Shown: positions 1 through 12,757 of the stretch, piece by piece
How positions within the stretch are numbered: position 1 is the first letter of the stretch
How the letters are laid out: every line of letters begins with the position of its first letter
Origin: Cordia subcordata
Taxonomy: Eukaryota; Streptophyta; Magnoliopsida; Boraginales; Cordiaceae
Assembly (NCBI GenBank): GCA_028554755.1
Contig: JAPTOF010000020.1
Span: 2,485,001-2,549,000 of the forward strand
Length of the DNA: 64,000 nt
Direction of reading: 5' to 3'
Position numbers and translations under genes: made by a program
The notes under the pieces: generated by a model
Told to the model about the DNA's origin: nothing
Databases searched by the model: none
Seen by the model: the letters and a program-made list of their open reading frames with translations, nothing else

Positions 1-1282
1 AACCAATAATTCACTTCTTTCAATTATCTATGATAATAGCGGTAAAAACGCATAATTCTTTTCTTTCAACAATCTAATGATGATAATCCGACATCTTTTA
101 TCTAATATTGAAATTCGTAAGAAAGTCGAAGCCGCCGTACATATTAATATGATTAATTCGACGAATTCACAACTTATGAAAAATGCGATTTCTTTCATGT
201 TCTTTTTCTAATTGTTAATAGTATTTAATTTTTAGACAATTTAATATGTGTGTTATAAGCTAAAAATATTATGCCTTATGCTCCTTGAATAAACATGTGT
301 TGAGCAAACTTGCTAAGAAGATACGAATTCAATCTCGTTAGATAGGTTCCAACAATCAACTCAAAGATAGTTAAATATAATATTCGAACTCAACGAACAC
401 AAACATATATAAAAATTTTCAAATGATTTAAGAATATGAGAGAGAATTTAAATTGAGAGAAATAGGTGATAGCACGCCTCTTCGCATACAACAGGTGGGA
501 TGTTACCTACGATTTGCGCTTATTCCATATTTCTATTACGCATGTATCTTGTATACAAGGAGTCTTTCATGTGGTGGGTATACTTTGGGGATCCTTTATT
601 AGGGCAAAAATAGGGGTGGGAGTATTTGAATTTCTTTTTGAATTTTACTTCATGTAATTATCTTCGAACTTCCAAGTTCAGGAAAATTTTGGTCCTGATT
701 TTAGCTAACATTTATACTGGAACATGACCTAAAAAACTCTAATTTTATTGTTTTGCAAGTAATATAACGTAACTTGAGAAAATTTTATATTTATTCAAGA
801 TTGATAATTATAATTAGGTGAGTTTATATATTTCAAATTCATTTATGTCAAACTTTTCGTATTTCATTTCAAACTTAGTGTAAATTATTACAATACCAAA
901 GAATAAAGAAGTAAAAAAGAAAAAAAAAATGAAACCTAGAGCACAAAATCGAATTAGGTTATATGATTTTCAATACTAGTCAAATAATTTCTTTTAAGTC
1001 AAAATTGAAAAGCTCGCGTACCAATTCTCACCTTTAACAGCATCCCTTCATAAGTCGCTCCTAATTAGCACCCCAAATATGTATTAATATGCCTTGTTAT
1101 ATTGTGAAATTAATAAAATCAGACGTGATTTGATATAATAATTCTGAGTTCTAAGCTTGAGTGGGTGGTTATAAAAGAACTAATCGTGCAATATTCATAA
1201 TTCAATTGTATCAGTTGTTTATCACAGCTAATAAATCATAACAATAATTTCCTGCGCTGGATTGAGCTGAATGTTTTACTAA
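1..1282. other. Distal upstream region of the DELLA gene, no gene seen
   Basis: AT-rich non-coding DNA. The longest reading frame (466-657) has no recognisable domain and no coding-like composition. No TIR pair, LTR or RNA gene was recognised here. It is probably distal promoter of the DELLA gene, but no specific element could be assigned. Confidence 0.5.
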
Positions 1283-1497
1283 GGGCCGTTTGGATCGGTT
1301 TTTTTTTTAAACTTTTTTTTAACTGTTTTTAAAAAATAAATTTTTATAAAAAATTTAAAATTTTAATTCCTAAAAAAAATTATATTTAATTTTTTTAAAT
1401 TTTAATATTTTTAAAAATTAAATTATATAATTATTATAAATTTAATGTTATTTAAAAAAATATTTTTTTTTAAAAAAAAATCAATCCAAACAGATGT
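1283..1497. mobile_element. Tourist-like MITE directly upstream of the DELLA gene
   Basis: The ends are inverted: GGGCCGTTTGGATCGG on the left against TCAATCCAAACAGATG on the right, both followed inward by T/A homopolymers. The interior is almost purely A and T. TAA occurs just outside each end (1280-1282 and 1498-1500), as expected for a PIF/Harbinger (Tourist) 3-bp target duplication. Several other elements in this window share the GTTTGG-type termini. The right end lies about 370 bp before the DELLA start codon and abuts its CT-rich leader. A TATA-like TATAAATTT at about 1435 lies inside the element. Confidence 0.7.
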
Positions 1498-1537
1498 TAA
1501 GAGTAGTAGCAGCAGCAGTCTGCCAAAAGTTTACTCA

Positions 1538-1686
1538 GTCTCTCTCTCTCCTCTCCCGCTCTCTTTTTGATCGTCGCGCCCTTCTTCACGAGCCTCACCT
1601 CTCTCTCTCTCTCTCTCGTACAAGTCTTGCTGTTACTTCCCCCAATCGCAGCTTTGTACCACCTCTCAACCCTACTTTCACCATAC

Positions 1687-1722
<36 letters not shown>
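1538..1722 (+). repeat. CT-rich leader with (CT)n microsatellites
   Basis: Several runs of TCTCTC, the longest at about 1691-1722, lie within the 5' leader of the DELLA gene. Y-patch or CT-rich microsatellites are common in plant 5' UTRs and core promoters. Reading frames over this stretch on both strands are Leu/Ser or Arg/Glu dipeptide runs made by the repeat and are not genes. Confidence 0.75.
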
Positions 1723-1726
<4 letters not shown>

Positions 1727-1866
1727 GTGCAAACCAAAGCACAGCTTCGCCCAATCACCTCATGCGCTTTCCTAATCTCTTCTCTTCTCCCTCTCCAACC
1801 CCTTGAAACAAAAAATCCACAACCCTAAAAAGGAAAGCGAAAGATTTATTGTTTTAGGGAAGAAAA

Positions 1867-3477
1867 ATGAAGGCCAGGGGCAGCTCAGGCAAGGCGAAGA
1901 TGTGGGAAGAGGAGGCTGAGCAAGATGCAGGGCTCGACGAGTTAATGGCCGTGTTGGGTTACAAGGTGAAGTCGTCGGACATGGCGGAGGTTGCCAGCAA
2001 GCTCGAGCAGCTCGAACAAGTCATGGGCACCGTTCAACAAGACGCCGACCTTTCTCAGCTCGCCTCCGAAACCGTCCACTACAACCCTTCAGATCTCTCT
2101 TCTTGGCTCCAATCCATGATCTCTGAACTCAACCCCAGTGAAAACTCGGGCTTGCAGGACCCGTTTAGCAGAGCTAATCATCCTCGGCCTTCGTCTTCGT
2201 CGTCGATGATTTTCGACCCTACGGCTTTCGATTCTGATCTCACTGCTATTCCGGGGAAGGCGGTTTACCCCCAGGCGGAGGAGCCGCCGAGCAAGAAGCT
2301 GAAACCGAGTTCTTCGACTGAGTCAACTCGGCCGGTTGTCCTGGTCGACTCACAAGTGAACGGCGTTCGCCTCGTTCACACCCTGATGGCCTGCGCCGAG
2401 GCGGTGCAGCAGGGGAATTTCAAGGTGGCGGAGGCGCTGGTGAAGCAAATCGGGTTCCTAGCGGTGTCGCAACCTGGGGCAATGCGTAAGGTGGCTACGT
2501 ACTTCGCGGAAGCATTAGCGAGAAGAATCTACAAGTTGTACCCAGCGAATCAGAACGATTCAGCCTTCTTAGAATACCTACAAATGCACTTCTACGAGAC
2601 CTGCCCCTACCTTAAATTCGCGCATTTCACTGCAAACCAAGCCATACTCGAAGCATTCGCACGTAAAACTCGTGTTCATGTCATTGATTATGGCATCAAG
2701 CAAGGTATGCAATGGCCCGCTTTGTTGCAAGCTTTAGCGTTAAGGCCCGGCGGGCCGCCTAGTTTTAGATTAACAGGGATCGGTCCGCCCTTGAATGACA
2801 ATACGGATCATTTGCAGGAGGTGGGTTGGAAATTGGCTCAGTTAGCTGAGACTATTAATGTTGAATTTGAGTACAGAGGCTTTGTGGCTACTTGTTTAGC
2901 TGATCTTGATGCTTCCATGTTTGACGTAAGAGAAGGTGAAGCTGTTGCTGTTAATTCAATCTTCGAAATGCATCAGTTGCTGGCTAGGCCTGGTGCGATT
3001 GAGAAAGTGTTGTCAGTTGTGAAGGACTTAAAGCCTGTGATTCTAACTGTTGTTGAGCAAGAGGCTCATCATAATGGCCCGGTTTTCTTGGACCGGTTTA
3101 ACGAGTCGTTGTATTATTACTCCACCCTTTTCGACTCACTGGAGAGTGGTAGCGGTAGTGGCGGCGGAGGGGCTATGAGTGATCAAGATAGGGTGATGTC
3201 CGAGATGTATCTGGGGAGGCAGATCTGCAATGTGGTGGCATGTGAAGGGGTGGACCGGGTGGAAAGGCACGAGACTCTGGCTCAGTGGAAGGCCCGGTTC
3301 GGCACCGCTGGGTTTGAGCCGGTTCACTTGGGGTCCAATGCGTTTAAGCAGGCCAGTATGTTGTTGGACTTGTTTGCTGGTGGGGATGGGTACAGGGTGG
3401 AAGAGAATAATGGTTGTTTGATGTTGGGTTGGCACACCAGGCCTCTGATTGCTACCTCGGCTTGGAAACTCAAGTGA
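1867..3477 (+). CDS. GAI: DELLA protein (GRAS family, GAI/RGA-type gibberellin repressor)
   Basis: This intronless frame of 536 residues has the full DELLA architecture. The N-terminal GID1-binding region has the DELLA motif at residues 24-27, followed by AVLGYKV, LEQLE (46-50) and TVHYNP (69-74). A Ser-rich linker with the basic patch SKKLKP (142-147) follows, then the GRAS domain from about 167: LHR1 ([15 protein letters not shown]), the VHIID-type block at 270-280, the PFYRE region, and the C-terminal SAW motif (Trp533). DELLA proteins are nuclear regulators that restrain gibberellin responses; GA-bound GID1 docks on the N-terminal motifs and triggers SCF-mediated degradation. Oddities: the motif reads DELM, the VHIID block reads [11 protein letters not shown] where many DELLAs have VHVIDFSMKQG, and the N-terminus and linker are short (grape-type proteins reach about 590 residues). 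Position 1867 is the natural start because no earlier in-frame Met precedes the domain. Class is secure; which GAI/RGA orthologue it is cannot be decided here. Confidence 0.95.
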   Translation: MKARGSSGKAKMWEEEAEQDAGLDELMAVLGYKVKSSDMAEVASKLEQLEQVMGTVQQDADLSQLASETVHYNPSDLSSWLQSMISELNPSENSGLQDPFSRANHPRPSSSSSMIFDPTAFDSDLTAIPGKAVYPQAEEPPSKKLKPSSSTESTRPVVLVDSQVNGVRLVHTLMACAEAVQQGNFKVAEALVKQIGFLAVSQPGAMRKVATYFAEALARRIYKLYPANQNDSAFLEYLQMHFYETCPYLKFAHFTANQAILEAFARKTRVHVIDYGIKQGMQWPALLQALALRPGGPPSFRLTGIGPPLNDNTDHLQEVGWKLAQLAETINVEFEYRGFVATCLADLDASMFDVREGEAVAVNSIFEMHQLLARPGAIEKVLSVVKDLKPVILTVVEQEAHHNGPVFLDRFNESLYYYSTLFDSLESGSGSGGGGAMSDQDRVMSEMYLGRQICNVVACEGVDRVERHETLAQWKARFGTAGFEPVHLGSNAFKQASMLLDLFAGGDGYRVEENNGCLMLGWHTRPLIATSAWKLK

Positions 3478-3846
3478 CTCACTGAGTCGAATTCGTGACT
3501 CGATTAGTTATAGGGGTTTAACTCAGTCTTGCTTAACCAAACCCTATCCTAGTGTGGAGTCCCTTGCCTCCTTGGCCCTTTTCAGGACTAACCTTGCCCC
3601 CTCTCAGAAGGAGGAAAAAAAAAAAAAAAAAAAAAACTCAGACACCAGAACTCAATCGAACCGAATCGAATCACGCTGATTTTTATCTTATAATGATTTT
3701 GTGTTTCGAAGACTTATATCCAACTCTTTTGGTACTCTACGTGTTAGTTTTACAGATTTCTTGGGTCTTTATCTTGGGTGGAATCTTTGTAATTTTCAGT
3801 GATGAATCGTAAAAGCCAATGTATATTTATACATAGCTTTTCTCTC

Positions 3847-3852
3847 AATAAA
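3847..3852 (+). terminator. Candidate poly(A) signal of the DELLA gene
   Basis: A canonical AATAAA lies 370 bp after the DELLA stop codon in T-rich DNA. It is the first perfect hexamer downstream of the gene. A poly(A) stretch at about 3610-3632 lies inside the 3' UTR and is not a signal. Confidence 0.55.
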
Positions 3853-3859
3853 ACGATAG

Positions 3860-5617
3860 ATAATAGTAGGACTTTTTTTTTTTTTGGATTCGTGAAATGT
3901 GATTGTGGGTAGTGATGTACGGGATTATGGGATGTACCTACTTGGATATTTGTGGAGACTCTATGCAGAAAAAGCATCAATGATTGGTATTGCATTGGGA
4001 CCATTAGATTTTCAATTTCACTGCCAGTTGCCTGTAAGCCATACATGGCTTAGCAAGTTGCCTTTTCAGTTTCTTTAGATTATTCCTCATGAATTTGTGA
4101 CCTGAATAAACTGTCTGCATTATTAGAGATGGTTATTACTCTGTTTAAGTAGTGGGAAAAACTTTCTAATTCAGCTATTTCTGATGTTATCATATGTGAT
4201 GATCAATTTTTGCTACTGGTATATGTAAATATTGTTGCTGTCATTTTATGTATCAAAGGCTTGTCTGTAAAAGAAATTTTTATAAAATGTGCGGACCTTT
4301 GAAATCGGCCATGAATAGTGTGAGAAGAGAGGGTGTACACCACAAACACATAAGATTCCCACGTCAAACAACCGGCTTAGGTTGTTTCCGGAAATTCTTT
4401 CCCATTTCTAAGCTGAGAATGTTTTTGCATTGAGGTAGGATATCCTCAAGTGACATTGTATTTGAAAATGATCTCTCTTGGGTTTGTGAGTGGTAAAAGA
4501 AAAGTTTTCTTAAGAAGTACACATTTCGAAATTAAGACTTGTGTTTTTCTCTTTATTGGGATGAGATCATCAACTTGTTGGTTGATGTTGCTATTTTAAC
4601 TGTAAATTTGTGCGATCGCTTCACAACATAATTAGTCGCTCGTGCTGAAATGCACGTTGCTGGAATTCCCATGCCTGGCAATTTCAATGTAAAAGCAAAA
4701 TTAGTGCTATCAACTTGAAAGAAACTATTTTGAATCTTATAAACATAGAAGTAACTTTAGCTTAAATTATTACTCAACTTTAATCACTAACTTAAGTTAC
4801 TTTCGTGTCTGTAATTCTTAACTTAAACATTATTATACCATGCAGGTAGGCCGCAGAAATTCCCTCGGATGAAAACCAAACTGATCTTTTTGATTGTTCG
4901 AGGAAGTGGCTTGGTCAAGAGATTATCATATCAGTGTAGTGTATGATTATAATTAATGCAAGTATCATACAGATCATACAAATGCTAATAAAAAATTGAA
5001 TCCACGTTCGCAGTAGGATGATTAGGAGGCATGGGTCATTGTTCTGATAATGAAATTTAACGATTTTATATTCAATAAGGGTCATTAATAATTGTTGGGT
5101 CATCGTCATTTGAGTGCATTGTAGAGTTTTAATATATTCCACACATAATTGTCAGTTGATAGATATCATAAGAAACTTCGCCTTCCTTTCAATGAACTTG
5201 AGGCTTATAATGCAATAATATAATATGTTCTTATGTTCATTCATTGGGTTGCCATACTTGACTAATTAAACATTAACCCCATGTAATATATCTCATAAAC
5301 TAATGGTTTGGAGTATTCTATTGTTCAATATAAAAGAATAAAGCTAAGAATATACCATATTTCAAACTATTTCATTTAATATCAATTGATTTTAAACTGA
5401 AATATTTGTCACTATTTATTTATTACTATGTATACCACCAAACATACAGCCTCTTCATTATTATGTACACCATCAAATATGTAGCGTCTTCAGCCTTTCA
5501 AGCAGTCATCGGAGCACCATGATCCGGTTCCACTAATGCTATATTAGAGAAAATTAAAGGTGGGATATATCGAAAGACTTTGCCATATGCAGTAGCAATA
5601 GATCAAATAATTTTTTT
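3860..5617. other. Intergenic, no gene or classified repeat seen
   Basis: AT-rich sequence with only short, domain-free reading frames (for example 4248-4433, and 4915-5142 on the minus strand). None shows family resemblance. I see no repeat pair inside this stretch. Confidence 0.45.
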
Positions 5618-6097
5618 GGATAAATTGTCAGAAACCCTCTGTAGTCCATCAAAAGTTCATCAGATCTCTGTAGTTTAAAAAATTCCTCATAATTCCTTAT
5701 GATCTATTAGAAGTGCGATGAATCCCTCTACTCTTAAAAAGTTTGTTATCTTTGATTATAACTGCATTGGCCATGTCCAAATTGCATGTTAGGAGAATTT
5801 CCTTTGTCCAAATTAATTTTTATTTGATCAAAATTGCACATCATTGGAGTTTTTATTGGAAAGAGATGGGCAGGTTTGAATTAACAAAAATAATTTTGCA
5901 GAAAAAATTTTCACAACATACAATTTAGATACATGTAATGTGTTTATTGTCAAAGATGATGAATTTTTTAACAATAAGGGGTAAGATACAATGATGCACT
6001 TGTACTGAATGATAATGGGATTATGAGTAATTTTTTAGATTACAGGAGATCTAGTGCGTTTTTTATGAACCAAAAGGAGGCCCCTAACAATTTACCC
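5618..6097. mobile_element. TIR element (MITE), about 480 bp
   Basis: Long imperfect terminal inverted repeats of roughly 80 bp. The left end begins GGATAAATTGTCAG and the right end, read in reverse complement, begins GGGTAAATTGTTAG. Both then share AGATCTC..TGTA..TAAAAAATT.CTCATAAT-type blocks. The flanks are T-rich (AATTTTTTT and ATTCTTTTA), so a target duplication cannot be judged. The frame at 5743-5928 lies in the element's interior and has no transposase features. Termini resemble those of the larger element at 39557-47007. The superfamily is uncertain, possibly Mutator-like. Confidence 0.6.
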
Positions 6098-6321
6098 ATT
6101 CTTTTAATAAAAATATTTGCTGACTTTTTAGTTTAAAAACAATTACCCCTTTTAAAGAAAATAATTATGATAATTGTATAGCTTTTAAAGGAAGTATTAC
6201 TCTCCATGGTGAAAATATATTCGCACCTCAGTTTTATCTAACTTATATCATGCCAAAAAGAAAAAGGAGAAAACTGAATTATTTATCGCTAGTTTCTTCT
6301 ATCAGCAGCCACTAACCCCAG

Positions 6322-7589
6322 TATGGGTGCAAATATCTTAAGAGGGGGGGTGAATTAAGATATAAATGCTAATTTTCGTTTTTAAAATTTGCAGTAAATT
6401 TACAACTCTAACAAGCAATATATCAAACACAATATAGGCAAGATAATTAGAATGAACTTAAAGGCAAAGAGAAGAAAGACAAACGATTTTTAGGTGGTTC
6501 GGCCAAGCTTACGTCCACCGCCCAAGGAATCTCCCCTTAGGACTTCAAGAACTTCCACTAGAATGCTTTTTCAAAACTTGGTGAAGCACAAACCAAGATT
6601 TTACACCCTCTTTGAAGTCTTTCTTCAAAGAACCCAAGAGCTACACTCTATAGGATTTCCTCACACTTTACAAGCTAAGAATGGATATTTCTCACAATAA
6701 TTTAAGCTCACAAAGTGTGTAGATATTCAAAGTATGACAAGAATTTGAATATGAGAATTTCCTCAAGAAGAGAAAATGATAAGCTCTTGAAATCTCAAAA
6801 TATTGCAAGAATTGGCTCAAGAAGGATTGAATGATAATAAAAGCTTTAGCACACTTCACTTGATTGATTAAAACTTGTATTTGAATGTGTATTTATAGAG
6901 GATTGAGGGTTAGGGATTTGGTAGGTGAAAGGGGATTGAAAAAACTCGGACAGAGCGGTAAGCGGCTAGTGCATTTATTACGTTCGGTAGGTCGACGGCT
7001 TAGTCGTCCGGCTTGCCTTTCACCCTCTCGACTAGGCGGACGCCTTAGCGGTCGACCAGCTAGAAGTCCGGCTTTTACCTTCACTCTCGAATAGGCGAGC
7101 GACCACGGTCGGTCGGCCGCTTAGGTCGGCCATTCGAGAAAAGAAGTAAAGCGATTCCTTTGAAAAAACAAGCTCAAGTATATTTTCACAACTCCAAGTA
7201 ATTTTGTATAAATATGTAAACACGTGTTGTGAATGAAAACACCCCAAAAACTCATTTTGACTCAATATATGCATTCAAATACATTTGTGCATAATTTTAA
7301 AAGTGAAATACTTGAGAAAAATTTTGCAATGATAAGGAAAATTGTTTTGAGTCAAGTCTACACAATATAAAGGCATTTCACAAGAAGAGCAAAAAAAAGT
7401 CCGGTATCCCTTATGTCTTCTCTTCTCCTCCTTATGCCTTCTCAACTTTTCTCTTCTCCAAATGATCCTTTATGCACATCTTCATATTTTCCAAGCTTCA
7501 TATGATATTCTCATTTCACAAGAAGCTGTTTAGTCAAATGCATATATATATTTTCATCATCAAAATCAATAAAGAATATTTAGCTAACA
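6322..7589. mobile_element. Solo LTR of a long-LTR retrotransposon, about 1.27 kb
   Basis: A single LTR-like block is bounded by the 5-bp direct repeat CCCAG (6317-6321 and 7590-7594). Next to the left end is an AGAGGGGGGGTGAATTAAGA block, and within it GGTGGTTCGGCCAAGCTTACGTCCACC (read in two parts: GGTGGTTCGGCC, AAGCTTACGTCCACC). This is a motif I associate with the LTRs of large plant retrotransposons. The block ends in ACA. No second LTR, PBS, PPT or coding region follows, so recombination between LTRs has probably removed the interior. A GC-rich stretch at about 6945-7135 with repeated GTCGAC/GGTCGGC-type words stands out from the AT-rich surroundings. Reading frames there are accidental. 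Confidence 0.65.
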
Positions 7590-7639
7590 CCCAGTTTTCT
7601 TGCTAATAATCGCCTACTGATCTATTTAAGAATCATATC

Positions 7640-9370
7640 TTTTCTTTTCTTTCTCTTTTGTTTTCTAAGGTAACGAGAAGGTCTAAGGCATGAACATGCA
7701 TGTTGGACTTATTTTAACACTATAAACTCCTTGGTGCAACGACACAGTTCAACCCGTCAATTGAGGAGAGCACAGTGTCACGTGTAGTAAATCGGAAGGG
7801 ATTTTTTTCCGAATTTTCTCGCAGGATCAAGTTTTATAAATTAAAATTTCAAAAATAAAGAACAAGAATTACCTCTTAATTCTTGCGTTGAAAGACTTTG
7901 CCTTGCGGAAGCGTTGAGCACCATCTCTTCGTACATGATCAAGAACTGTTAGAGGAGGCTGATTTTGATTTTGGCTTTTGGAAGAGGATTCGTTGTGATT
8001 AGGTTTTCTTAAAACCATCGTACGTAGAAAAAGTGAACTCTCTATATAGATATATGAGTTTTACATAAAGCTCATCCCTATAACCCAATAAGTCCAATTC
8101 TTTAGACCCAGAATTATTGACTTCTCAAATCCAAATTAAAGCCTAAATTATACCCATATTTTAACTTATAAACAATAGCCCGTGAATTAATTTTGATCTA
8201 CATATCCAGTGCTTCCTAGACATAGTTAAAATTAATTCCGTGACCCGTAATAAGTAATTAAACATTGTAATATTTAATTGTCAACTAAATATCTATAATG
8301 TTAATTACCCATAATATTATTTAATTCATAATTAAATAATAACACGTCTAATTCTCAATTAAACATGATTGGGATAATTATAATAGGGTCAATCCTCCAA
8401 CTAATTCTCAACCATATGCGTGACTCCGTAAATTCAAACTTAAATCGGTAATACAAGGACTATTCTTGTATTAATCGATGACACCGTCTAGCAACGGTTC
8501 TCAATATCTGGATAAGTCGAATAGTTGCAAGGCAATATTTAATGAACCTGGGTATTATGATGAATTTCCTATAACCCTCGATATTCTGAAATAACCCTAG
8601 GTGCATGATAAAACTGTCAAACCTCTAATTAGCTACTCCATATCAAGTCCTATTCTCGTCATGATTGATCATGACGTAACCACGTGACACATCACATAGA
8701 AAGTTTTGGCCAAAGTCTTAGTGAATTAGGACTAAGCAGAATATCATTCTTCTAATAACCAGAGCAGTTACTCCTATTTTGACCTATGTATCGACTTTGC
8801 GGCACTTGCCAATATCCAATAGCCTTTTGTCACTAGATTAGAAATCTGTGTGGTCTGATACCAAAGCATAGGGAGTAATCCGCAAGTCTCTATGATGGTT
8901 TCAGGTTAGAGGGAGTACAACATCCATGTGCACCACAAGTTGTTTTTTTTACAGTAGGGTACATACCATAGAATGTTCGTAATAGAGTCATGTTCAATGA
9001 GCATGTTTCCACACTTCACCGTGGTCACACTGTTGTCTACACACCTCTTGGTTATGAGGATAACTAACTCATGTGACACACTATAACATATGTTCGATAG
9101 AATTGATGTCCTAGTATCAATTCTATCATTTGGTTACGAACTAGGTTTAAGGATAACTGAGTTATCTCTCATTAACATAGCTCTATTAAGTCATCTTAAG
9201 GACTACGTCATGATCTAATAATTAAGGAAAAGATGTACAATATGACGTAAGACTAAAAGTGAGACGATTCATGTACAAATCAGTATGCAGTCTACAATAA
9301 ACGATTGACTTTAGGACACCATTCTCAGCATCATGCCTTGACAAATTTTTTGGACCTAGAAGCCTAGTTA
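7640..9370. repeat. Unclassified interspersed repeat, possibly retroelement-derived
   Basis: A 1.7-kb block with more even base composition than its neighbours and no coding frame. It reads like a familiar plant dispersed repeat (phrases such as GCATGATAAAACTGTCAAAC and CATGATTGATCATGACG), but I cannot identify the family or define termini. The minus-strand frame at 9379-9810 just beyond it has no domain. The boundaries given are approximate. Confidence 0.35.
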
Positions 9371-10154
9371 GGAGGCCTCTAGTCATTTTTGTTATATCTT
9401 ATACTTGATGTGTACTCACATGTTATATCTATTTTACAAGTAAATGACGTTGTCACCCTTGCTGGACTGTTTATATTGTTATATTTGATGCTTGTTGATT
9501 CGGTGTGGCTGACTGGCCCTATCTTTAGCCTCAGTAAATGGGACGCCGAACAAACAATTGGCATGCAACCCGTTACAATGGGTTCGAATTCGTAACATTT
9601 GGTCACAACAGATTTTTTTTCGAGCATTCTACCCAAACCTTTTGGATAAAATATATCATATTTATCATATGACTGAAGTTGTTGTTCCTCATAGCTTATT
9701 ATAGTGGCCGGGAGAATCAACGAAAAGAAAAAGACTAAGGGTATACCAAAACCTCGATTACAACAAACAATTCTACATTTTATTTTTTGTTTAAAAAAAT
9801 ACTCAGACATAGCAGTAAATTATTTTGATTGAAGAGACTCCTCCAACGTCCAAACAATTCTACTTTATCGAGTGTGTTTCAAAGGTTTCATTAAGATGAA
9901 GGAAAAGGTCAATGAAACCAATCAAAAATCATTTGAAAAGAAAACTTTCTTTTTCAAGTAGGTATGTAGATGTCAAAAAGCAACTGGCCCTCATGATATG
10001 TAATGGAATTACTAGGAGAACAACAGCCCACAACTTGACGAGAAACCTTCCACTTGATCCTTGAGATTTCATATGAACACCAAAGTCAGACGCTATTGGC
10101 GACTTATGAGTCAGCTGCAGACCTCATGTCGGGAAATTTAGTTCTACAGTTTGA
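9371..10154. other. Intergenic, no gene recognised
   Basis: Contains a 143-codon minus-strand frame (9379-9810) with no recognisable motif, and the short GGGTTCGAATTCG, which resembles a tRNA T-loop but has no cloverleaf around it. Nothing else could be assigned. Confidence 0.4.
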
Positions 10155-10659
10155 CTTATAAGCGGTTTTTTTTAAATTTATTATAAATGACATAAAATTA
10201 AATATCCATTACAAAAATAGTCTTATTTTAGAATGTATTTTAAAACTAGCACTATCAGGTTTTGAATCAACAAAAATAGCTTTTGAATAAACGAAAATTG
10301 CTCATTTATTACTGTACCATTAGGGTTTAAAATTTTGGTGATTCAAAAGTCGAATTCGGCGATTGAAACCCTGAAATTTGATTGGGTTTAAACACACCCC
10401 GGTAAACGTGCCTATTTTCCATATTTCGGCGATTGAATAGCCGAATTCGTCTATTCAAAAGCCAAACATTAACTCGACATAACCCCCCTCTTCTTCTTCC
10501 TCACATCCAGTCGAAAATTTTTCCCATTTTCCCCTTCTTCTCCCACGAATTTCGAAGCTCCGTCACGTTATTATAACAAAAAACAAGCTTCAAACCTAGG
10601 AATTTATCTATTCTTGTAAGTTTTTTAACCTTTTTATCGATTTAAATTTTTTATTTTTA

Positions 10660-12310
10660 TGTGTATTGACCACGTTGTTGTATGGCCAAATAATAACAAT
10701 TAAATCAAGCAACGAGAAAATCACAAAATTTATTCTCTTTATCACACGAAAGCAACTCGAGGGTCGAACCACAGGGAATCGGGATTACTGTCAGGAATTG
10801 AAAATAAAATAACTAAAAATAACTAAGCTAAATACTACGAGTGAAACAATTTTTAGATTAAACAAAAAAAAAAAAGAAATTAAATTAACTAAAAGAAAAA
10901 TAATTGCAAAAATCAACCAAAGAAAATTGCGAGACTTAAATTCAGGAGAAACACGATTCAAGGTGATAGCCAGGAAATTATCCTATTCATGTTCGTCAAC
11001 TTCAGGATTTCCAATTAAGACCAAGGGATCAGGCTACAAGCTCTAATTCACCTAGATTAATTAACTAAAGTTGTTGAGGCATAATCTATCTCAATGGCAT
11101 AAATTATCTCTCACTCTTTTTTAATTAATTAATCTCAGATCCTAGAAAATTAATTGAGACTACAAAGGCATAAGCTATCTCAGTGGCATAACTTATCTCA
11201 ATCTTGAAATAATTAATTAAATCTAGTCCTGTTAATTGATCTATATTCGTACTCACAAGAACCTACAAGATTCCTATATAGCAAAGGTATAAATTTTTGA
11301 CTAACAAAAATTAGCTACAAACATAATAATGATTAACCAAGAATTTAATAGCAATAAAGCACAAATACGAATAATCAAATAAATCCCAAAAGAATCCGAA
11401 ACATGAATAAAAATAATCACATCACCCTGAATCATGGGAAATTTAGTTCATAATTAAGTTCAAAGCAAAAACTGAAAAAGAATTGAGAATAGAAAAACAT
11501 ATCGTATTATTCCTAGACAAATAAGTTGATGAAGTTCTTGTCTTCAATTCTCTTCAAGAGCTGCTCCCCAACTTTTCCTTCAATTTAATCCTCTGCAAAT
11601 TCTTAGGTTAAGTCCCCTTTTTCTGTTATGTATTGTGGGTATTTATAATGGTATCGAATTCCTTTTCAAATCCCACTTGAATTAGGAAATTGTTACCAGT
11701 TTTAATGCCCTCGTTTGACTGCCGTTTTTGACCATCTTAAAGGCAGATCTGGGCTGAGCTTAAAGAAGGAAAGTTGTAGCTCTATGAATTAGCTTTCCAT
11801 AACCGCAAGAATCACCTAATTTGGGCCTCTGTAGCCCAAGTTATGCCCAAAATACCAAAATGTGTCCAGCAGGTGACGGAAATTTTCCAAACGTGTTGTG
11901 ACTGATTTTTCACCTTGATCCCCCTTGAATTTGGAAAGATGGTTTCCTTAACAATTGTAGCCCTGCCTCATAAGAGTCCAATGGCCCAAGAATCATGTGA
12001 TTTTGACGTCTAGGGTTGGAGTTATGAGCAAATTATCAAAACTGGTCTGACAAGAAAAACTTTCTAAAAATTAACACCAAGGTCACTTGCCATATTCATT
12101 CACCAACGACTTTATTTGCAAGAAAGGCCAAAGCTCCTTGTTTGCTATGAGAAATTTATCCTTGATCCATATATTTGAGCCCAATACTTTTATATTAAAT
12201 TAGCCCAACTCAAATTATAATTGATCTTCAACTTCAATTGCATAGAATCTTCTGCTAATTGTTCTTGTAAGCCTCCACAAAATATTTTCTTCTCTCTAAC
12301 GAGACTAGAT
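10660..12310. repeat. Possible solo LTR or retroelement fragment inside the Mutator-like element
   Basis: Non-coding block beginning near TGTATTGACCACG. It contains GAGGGTCGAACCACAGGGAA, a phrase I associate with LTR regions of some plant Ty3-type elements, and internal repeats of CATAA.CTATCTCA. No coding region, PBS or second copy is present, so the boundaries are estimates. Confidence 0.35.
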
Positions 12311-12757
12311 CAAATAATTTATAAAATAAATCACTTTAACCACTTTGATATACGTAATTGCATGCAAAATAGTGAAATTTATTACAAAATATGAAGACAT
12401 ATCATGTATATGTATGTTTTATATGTATGTATATGTTGTATATGTATATCATGTGTATGTATATATATGTGCTGCATATGTATATATATGTGTGTGTGTG
12501 TGTATACGTTATATATGTAGATGTTGGTATAGTTGTTGATGTAGATCTTCTAAATGTATAGTTTAGTTGTAGATATGGACAATAGATAAATTAAAATTAA
12601 TAAGATATTTAGAAAAATAAAATCAAATAAAATTGAGAATTTGAAAGTAATAGGAAATTTATTAATAATGTTTAGGATGTTATAGAATTGAAAAAAATGG
12701 AATGGATGAAATCCAGAAATAGGAGTTTATTAAACATATAAAAACCTATAGGAAGTA

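Noticed and set aside
1494..1806. Leu/Ser-rich and Arg/Glu-rich frames before the DELLA gene
   Set aside because: They follow the (CT)n microsatellite in the leader and overlap each other in several frames.
3136..3435. Antisense frame of 99 codons within the DELLA gene
   Set aside because: Shadow of the GRAS coding sequence on the other strand; no family motif.
9578..9595. tRNA T-loop-like GGGTTCGAATTCG
   Set aside because: No acceptor stem, D arm or anticodon arm could be folded around it.
9379..9810. 143-codon minus-strand frame
   Set aside because: No domain, no coding-like composition, and it overlaps repeat-like DNA.
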